Below are positions 58,440-64,000 of a stretch of 64,000 nt of DNA, in pieces (within the stretch, counting starts at the first letter, position 1; every line of letters begins with the position of its first letter). The notes below the pieces were generated by a model that did no database searches, was not told the origin of the DNA, and saw nothing but the letters and a program-made list of their open reading frames with translations. Source of the DNA: Massospora cicadina (taxonomy: Eukaryota; Entomophthoromycota; Entomophthoromycetes; Entomophthorales; Entomophthoraceae); NCBI GenBank assembly GCA_022478985.1, contig JAKSZP010008035.1, positions 1 through 64,000 of the forward strand. Reading direction: 5' to 3'. The translations under genes and the position numbers were made by a program.

Positions 58440-58960
58440 AGTCTTCCTGTCAGAACTTTCATTTTATGCAGCCACTTTAAGTAAGCATGATCTGCCACAA
58501 CATTAAAGTTCATACCATACAAGAAGGGCCAGAAATCTTTCACCGCCAGGTAAAAAGATAAGCACTCTTTATCCATGACGCTATAATTTTGCTCAGCTTT
58601 TACAAAATCGTTTTGATATAATATGACACCGGGTGGTCAATGTTGTTCTTATCCAGCTGAGAAAGGATGGAACCTACAGTTAAGTTGAAGGCGTTGTTAA
58701 ACAGGACGAATGGTTTTGTGTAGTCCATATGTCATAAGATTGGTCATATCTTCAAAAAAACCTCTTTAAATAGAATGCTGTTCGTTGCTCTACTCCCCAT
58801 ATGAAATAAGTATTTTTGGCAAGCAGTCAAATGAGAGGTTCAGTGAGTTAAGCGAAGTTAGGTATAAATTGATGGTAATATCCCATATTTCCTAATAATA
58901 CATGTATGTCTCAAAGGCCCTTTGACTCAGGAATCTTGGAGATAGCTTCAACCTTATAAT
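58440..58960 (-). pseudogene. Element C RNase H and RT thumb
   Basis: Minus: LLGNMGYYHQFIPNFAXLTE (about 58895-58840) is the RT thumb block 'LG..GYYR.FI..FA.LT.PL', FIWGVEQ the connection, and, after a frame change, VILYQNDFVKAEQNYSVMDK (about 58625-58566), then ECLSFYLAVKDFWPFLYG (catalytic Glu region) and FNVVADHAYLKWLHKMKVLT, the last RNase H block ('F.V.TDH..L.WL'). The first Asp block is not readable. Confidence 0.78.
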
Positions 58961-59039
58961 ACAAGGATTGAATTTCTTTCTGCACTATTGCATGGCATAG
59001 GAATTTTAATTTTTGCTTAAAAAGGTACACTTTTCAGGT

Positions 59040-59620
59040 TTTAGTTTGCTATGACTCTCTCTCAGTCATTGGAACACTGAATTGAGGTGGTCTAGATGAT
59101 TGGTGAAGGTTTTATAATATCTTTATGTCATCTAGGTACACTATCACACAGCTATATTTTAATTCTTGCACTATGTGCTCCATCTCCTGTTGAAGTGAGG
59201 TGGTATCATAGCATGATTCCTGAGGTAAACGGGTAGGTTAAAACAATCCTTCAAAGCACATCACCGCGCATTTTTCTTAGTCTTCTGGAGATAGATCCAT
59301 CTGGTAATAACCACTGGCGAGGTCCATTACAATTAAAAAATTTAATCCAGAGAGTCAGGCCAGGGCATTTTTAATCCTTGGCATCGGATAGCTGTCCTTA
59401 GTGAGGTTTTTCAGCTTAATGTAATACTTTACTATTCTATGACCATTGTTCTTCCTTATAAGTAAAAGTGGGGATTAACATCGACTCTGGGAGGGCACAA
59501 GTAAGCCAGCATCTAATAAATGCATAAGCTTTGTCTTCATGTATTGCCCCTCTACCTTTGACTCCCTATATGAATTTGATCTGATAGGGTTGAACCTCCA
59601 ACGTCAATAAAATTTTTAGT
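59040..59620 (-). pseudogene. Element C reverse transcriptase
   Basis: Minus: LLDAGLLVPSQSRC with LLLIRKNNGHRIVKYYIKLK, LTKDSYPMPRIKNALA (fingers), LNFLIVMDLASGYYQMDLSP (first catalytic Asp), CAVMCFEGLF, then VIVYLDDIKIL with the YLDD box intact at 59138-59127. It is largely in two frames with a few stops, the best-read gypsy RT in the window. Confidence 0.88.
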
Positions 59621-59639
59621 CTTTCATGTTGCCATAGTT

Positions 59640-61240
59640 GACATATGACATAGAGAAATATCCTGATAATCTTCAATTTAACAGTAAATTTTCTCAAGAT
59701 CCTCCTGTTTTAAAGTATCAGATATCTGGACTTGAGAGATAGCGCTAAATAAATTATTGGTGGGTAGGCCAAAATCAAGGTTAGTAATAATTAAATGTTT
59801 TATGTTATTTCATCAATGAGAAGTAATTGAATTTTTTCCCAATCTCTTAATGTTTCTTGATTAAGATAACTCTGGTGGTTAAATTCCCAAGTAGTAGCTC
59901 AATGAGCCGCTGATAAGCTGGACTGAGGACTCTTGGCAAAGCTCATGGTTCAAGATCACTTATGCCATTGACAATAGTGATATGAAGCAAGCAGTTCTGG
60001 GGTATACTCAGGTTATGTTGTTGGAACCCAGGCTTTGTTATCCTGGTTTAATTTTTACCTAGTTGGTGGCATAAAATGATATGTCCACTTCTTCATCTAC
60101 TGATTCAGGTTGCTTTTCTTGTCTTTTCACATGTCAGAATATCACAAAAAGTAAAGCAGAAACAGGGTAATTGACCAGACAAGAATAGTTCTTCTTGCTG
60201 AAATCTTTATTATCAAAGACAAGAGTAAATTCATAGTTGAAGAGTAATTAGTATCATTTTTTAAAATGGATACCTCCTTTATATTTGATAATAAAATACA
60301 TCCTAATGAGAATATTATATTGACTTATGTCTAGGGCAACAGAAGCTGAAATTACTTACTTTCCATCTTAGTTTGACAGAGATTAGTATGCACCTATCGT
60401 TTTGTTGTTGCTTGAACTTGTGGTACTGTACTCTTGAGTGTATTAAAGGTCTGGGCGTGATCTTGATCTTATTTGATGAATCAGGATGACACAACGTTTA
60501 TAGGTGATATCATATTTAAGATAACCATAACTTGGACCTTTTGAATTACTACTTCCACATTGGTAATGGTTCTCCAAACTTTGGAAGATATAACACTCTT
60601 TGTGGCGGAAAGAGCATTGGACTTCTGGGAAGTCTTCGATATTTCTTCTTAATCTCAAGAAGACTGTAGACACTCAAGATGTGTTGGATTAACAGGGCAA
60701 GTAATGATCAGCATCACTGGTTGTATCAATTTTTTGTTTTGTTGTTTATTTGAAGGTAGGGATCTTTGAAGGCTACTTGATTATTATAAAAATGTAGCTC
60801 CAGTGGGAATCTATCAGGGTTGTTTGTCCCTAAGGCAGTCTCTCAATGGAAATACGTCATTGAGGCAATCTCTATTTGCTTCAAACAGGCAGGATCTCTG
60901 TATAAATGTCAAAATCTGAGGATTGCTCGCTTGCTAATTGTTATCCTGCATGTCTATTTGGGCTGAAGTTCCAATGGTTGATCCTCTATAGCGCCTGTAG
61001 TTTATGGGATTCAGACTGTTTAACAACTCATTAGGCCTCATAAATTTATCTCGACTCTTCTGGCCAATTTTGGGCATAATTTTCACTTCAGGTTCAGAAT
61101 TTTCTTCTAAGGCAGGCTTCAGTACAAACAGGGAATTTGATCCATACAGTATGTTGACACTTTCTATAAAGATAGTATTCAATTAGAAAATTAGGAAAGT
61201 GATTAAATAAATAGAACTTTATTATAAGCTATTTATTAGA
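59640..61240 (-). pseudogene. Element C region between Gag and RT
   Basis: Minus strand. ILSDTLKQEDLEKIY and a helical pre-RT segment (about 59740-59650) precede the RT. Frames 60673-60443 (FRHKECYIFQSLENHYQCGS, Cys/His containing but not a canonical knuckle) and 61182-60934 (KPALEENSEPEVKIMPKIGQ) are open for 76 and 82 codons and of unknown kind. A protease is expected here but no DTG/DSG motif could be read. Confidence 0.45.
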
Positions 61241-61249
61241 TATTGGTCA

Positions 61250-61804
61250 TTAGTCCAGGCGCTGGTATTTATACCTCTAGGTCATCTCCTGGTCCACATT
61301 CCAGCACAAAATTTCAACAGCTATTTTGCCACTCAAATTGGCCTATTACTGAAACCTTTTCTTAGGTTCATTGGTGGCAAAATATTCTCAAAATTGGGAG
61401 GCTTTCAGGTACAAAAATTGTGATAAAAGCATGCAAAGTTGTCTTAAGATCTTCAGGATTTCAGTTTTGTCATACTGCTGACAAAACACACCTTCTATGA
61501 AATTTTGGCCTAAATTGAAGTAAATAACGCACCCCTAATTGGGACATCAGCAGGCCTCTTCCTTGATAGCACTAAGTAGCCCTTTTGGGCAGTCCACATA
61601 AGTGCTATATGCCAATTGTGCATATTGACATACAAATTTCTCCCTCAGGTGGGAAATTGATTACATTTTTCATTTGTCTGAAGTCCACAGGATTTTCAGA
61701 CGTTAACTTCAGGTCGTCACCAAATTATTTTGTATACAATTTGATTGATTGTGTTTCAATAATTGGGACCAATTGCCAATATTTGATGCATCAGAATCAG
61801 CCAT
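61250..61804 (-). pseudogene. Element C Gag
   Basis: Starts MADSDASNIGNWSQLL at 61804 on minus, about 175 bp after the TGTCAGA at 61979. Shifted frames give DFRQMKNVINFPPEGEI and QNFIEGVFCQQYDKTEILKI, then LRQLCMLLSQFLYLKASQF, reminiscent of capsid helices. The call rests on position (upstream of RT on the same strand, soon after an LTR-type sequence) and composition. No zinc knuckle was readable. Confidence 0.45.
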
Positions 61805-61979
61805 AATCTGCGAGCATATTTAGGCCAAGCCTGAAAAAATACTCAATCAAATTGTTGTTGATATAATCAGCACAAATTGTATAATTGCAATAGGTGTTAG
61901 CTCAAGCGTTGAAAGGATAATCAGCCCAATCTGAAGTTCATCAAAGGTCAACTTTCGAGCCAACCACCAGAATCTGACA
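61805..61979 (-). repeat. LTR start of element D, or leader of element C
   Basis: On minus TGTCAGATTCTGGTGG follows the purine tract AAGAGGGGGAAA at 61980-61991. That makes 61979 the 3' LTR start of element D. Element C's Gag begins only 175 bp further, so either this LTR is shared or truncated, or TGGTGGTTGGCTCGAAAG (61968-61951) is the primer-binding site of element C. Confidence 0.5.
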
Positions 61980-61991
61980 TTTCCCCCTCTT
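61980..61991 (-). promoter_or_regulatory. Polypurine tract of element D
   Basis: AAGAGGGGGAAA on minus, abutting the LTR start TGTCAGA. Same arrangement at 3671 and 21841 (plus). Confidence 0.65.
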
Positions 61992-62219
61992 GACTCAAAC
62001 ATAAGCCCTTAGATTCCTGATTATTCCATGTTAGACTTTTCTTATTGGCCTGAATGCCCGATGAGAATGGATTTGGTTTCTATTTGATAACTTTGGCTAA
62101 ACTGGACAATGAGTCTGAAGAAGGATGGCGCAAATGCCCATTGAGTCTGAAATTGGATCCCATCCCCAACCTCATATGTGAACTAAAAGATTAATTAGAA
62201 TAAAACTATTATTTAAGTA

Positions 62220-63310
62220 TTTGTTGCTTTTTGTTTTTTGGTTTTGTTTTTGTATTTTTATGTTTTTTTCACTTTTTTCTTTCTTAATCAGCCCGCTTAT
62301 TAAACCTTCTTGGGAATTTTGCATGGACTCAGTTGTATATATGGCCAGTTCTAATATCTTGATGTCTTATATAAACTTAAACGTTTTCTCAATCACTTCA
62401 AATGGCCCAACACAAATGCGATCTAACTTTTTAATTGGCCCAATCCATGGCTGTTGCAAAATAGAACTTCATCATTAACTTCAAATTTGGCCAGTGGGTA
62501 GCGATTCTCTAAGTCCTTTTGATGTTGGGCCTTTTTCTCGGCAAAACTGTTGTCAAAGGCTTGAGCTTGTAGTTTGATTAAGGCATCTGCAAGCTTCCCA
62601 ACGTACTGAGGGTAAGTGTTTTCGCTGGGATCCTCTAGGGCTGAATATAGCAGCGTTGGCAGGGCTGGATGTCTTCCATATAATACTTGAAACAGGACAT
62701 CCTGGGTGACAAATGGTAGGAGATATTGTAGGTTAAGAATGCTGAACTTAGATATGTACTCCATTTAGATGGTTTGGCTGAGGTTAATTTTTGGATAGTG
62801 TTCACCAACGTCCCATTTGCATGCTTAACAGTCCCATTTGTTTGGGGTGATAGGGAGCAGAAAGCACACCACGTACTCCCATTAGTTGGTAGAGCTTGTT
62901 AAGGACATTGGCGGTAAAGTTGGTTCCATTATTGGTCAGAATAACCTGAGGGCATCCAAGTTTATAAATGATGTTTTCAAGTACAAACTTGGTAGTGGTT
63001 GCCGCTCCAGCTTCCCAAATGGCCTTGGCCTCGACCCATTTGGTCAAGTGGTTAATGGCTACAATTATGTACTTGGCCTTCATATTGCTTGTTGGAAGTA
63101 GGCCAACAACATCGATAGATACAGTGTGCCAGGAAAAGTTATGCTGAACAAGCTGGTAAGATGTGCTTTTCCAGAATGGTTTTTAACCTTGGCACTCTGA
63201 ACAACATTCTAGCGTTTCTTGGATGTCAAAATGCATTAAATCCCAGTAGTAGAATTGCTTCAGATGCTTTTTCATCTTCTTGAATCTTCCATGCCCTATG
63301 GCCTTATGTG
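62220..63310 (-). pseudogene. Element D integrase
   Basis: Minus: degraded zinc domain at about 63310-63190. Core in the frame 63083-62802: KAKYIIVAINHLTKWVEAKA (first Asp replaced by Asn), LGCPQVILTNNGTNFTANVL (second block; SDNG reads TNNG), VLSAPYHPKQMG. The frame 62764-62423 gives VLYGRHPALPTLLYSALEDP and LAKFEVNDEVLFCNSHGLGQ. Then KKLDRICVGPFEVIEKTFKF (about 62440-62380) is the GPY/F module. Both Asp positions are changed, so it is inactive. Confidence 0.85.
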
Positions 63311-63499
63311 CTGCCATTATTAGATTTGTTCAAGCTGATGGTCTTAAAAATAAACTTTTTGCCCTTGACGATCTTGTAAAGTGTCCTGTTTTTGACAGTT
63401 GTATTTTTTTTGTAAATCTAATAGTAATTTTGGGACAGATTTGGGCTCATTCTGATACTCTCCGGTGATCATTTTCATAAATAACTCATTGGCGGCCTG

Positions 63500-64000
63500 A
63501 CTAAGTGTTGCAATGGTGGGTAGTCATGATAGACAGTCAGCGTTTTGGTGTTTTGTGCCCTCTTGATGCTCGATGGTGTAGTCATAGGCTTGAAGCTTTA
63601 ATGCCCAGTGAGCTAATTGGCCCTCAGGTTCTCTTAAGTTATTCAGCTATATTAGGGAAGCATGATTGGTAACAACTTTGAAATGAGTATCATGTAGGTA
63701 GACTCAGAATTGCTTGCAAGCATATATGACAACTAAAGATTCTCATTCCATCACCATGTAGTTCCTTTTGTGAACGTTTAAGGTCCGACTAGCAAAGGCA
63801 ACTGGATGTTCTTCACCATCTTCACCAACTTGGGATAACACGGCACCCACTGCTGTTTGGGGTGCATCAGTTTGGATAATAAATTTGCGATCAAAGTCTG
63901 GATACCAACGAACAGGTGCGCTTAATAGGGCCAACTGGAGTCCAGTTGAATGTGACCTTACCTATAAGGAGATAGAAAAGTAGCTCTCCAAGTTGTGCAA
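63500..64000 (-). pseudogene. Element D RNase H, runs off the right end
   Basis: Frame 63934-63743: WYPDFDRKFIIQTDAPQTAV (first catalytic Asp intact), GAVLSQVGEDGEEHPVAFAS, RTLNVHKRNYMVME. After the stop another frame gives FKVVTNHASLIXLNNLREPE and LAHWALKLQAYDYTIEHQEG, then ADCLS, the pre-integrase end of RNase H. RT lies beyond 64000. Confidence 0.82.

Larger units (their letters stand above)
62220..64000 (-). mobile_element. Element D: Ty3/gypsy retrotransposon, 3' half
   Basis: RNase H, integrase and polypurine tract on minus, with the 5' part outside the window. Its integrase blocks are nearest to the plus-strand remnant at 2.4-2.9 kb, so that debris belongs to the same family. Element C, directly to the left on the same strand, is a different family judging by its integrase and RNase H. 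Confidence 0.8.

Noticed and set aside
60443..60673. Zinc knuckle in the Gag region of element C
   Set aside because: Cys and His are present but the spacing does not fit C-x2-C-x4-H-x4-C in any frame.
1..64000. CRISPR array, operon, phage or bacterial defence system
   Set aside because: No regularly spaced short repeats, no bacterial-type gene clusters or ribosome-binding sites. Coding content is eukaryotic retroelements throughout.

Overview
The window looks like a stretch of a large, repeat-choked eukaryotic genome. I see no rRNA, no convincing tRNA, no CRISPR array and no bacterial-style operon. Almost everything recognisable is a transposable element: Ty3/gypsy LTR retrotransposons and LINEs with an endonuclease plus reverse transcriptase. 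The chromovirus with a C-terminal chromodomain and the LINE type (FADD box, CCHC knuckle after the RT) fit a filamentous fungus with an expanded genome, such as an entomophthoralean or other zygomycete or a rust. That assignment is an inference, not a demonstration. Every large coding region is broken by stops and frameshifts.

Layout. 1-6.8 kb: old debris, with a collagen-like Gag scrap (minus), an integrase of a gypsy family that recurs at the right end (plus) with its polypurine tract, and a decayed RING-finger sequence near 5.4-5.7 kb, the only hint of a non-transposon gene. 6.8-19.8 kb: element A, a gypsy element bounded by two ~518-bp LTRs, split between RNase H and integrase by element G (12.0-17.9 kb), a chromovirus with ~1-kb LTRs and a chromodomain but no visible gag. 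19.8-22.9 kb: another integrase tail, a polypurine tract with an LTR start, and a 207-bp fold-back with 31-bp perfect arms. 22.9-41.8 kb: element B, a gypsy element with ~0.88-kb LTRs. It is split twice: by LINE-A (25.2-30.5 kb, plus, full length with a target duplication) and by element F (31.4-38.1 kb, minus, gypsy with 461-bp LTRs). F is itself interrupted in its RT by a 233-bp TTAA-flanked MITE.

41.8-43.3 kb: debris with a collagen-like Gag fragment on minus. 43.36-53.88 kb: LINE-H (minus, full length, 12-bp target duplication), into which LINE-I of the same family inserted in the opposite direction (46.97-52.24 kb, perfect 15-bp target duplication). 53.9-57.1 kb: unassigned AT-rich sequence. 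57.1-61.8 kb: element C, a gypsy Gag-Pol on minus. 62.2-64 kb: element D, a second gypsy family on minus, running off the right end.

As a whole the window is a record of layered insertion. Removing the nested copies brings A, B and LINE-H back to about 7.0, 6.9 and 5.2 kb, normal sizes for their classes. No host gene network or new defence or metabolic system is visible. The most informative features are the insertion junctions, the TTAA element whose excision restores the RT frame, the collagen-like Gag family and the RING relic.
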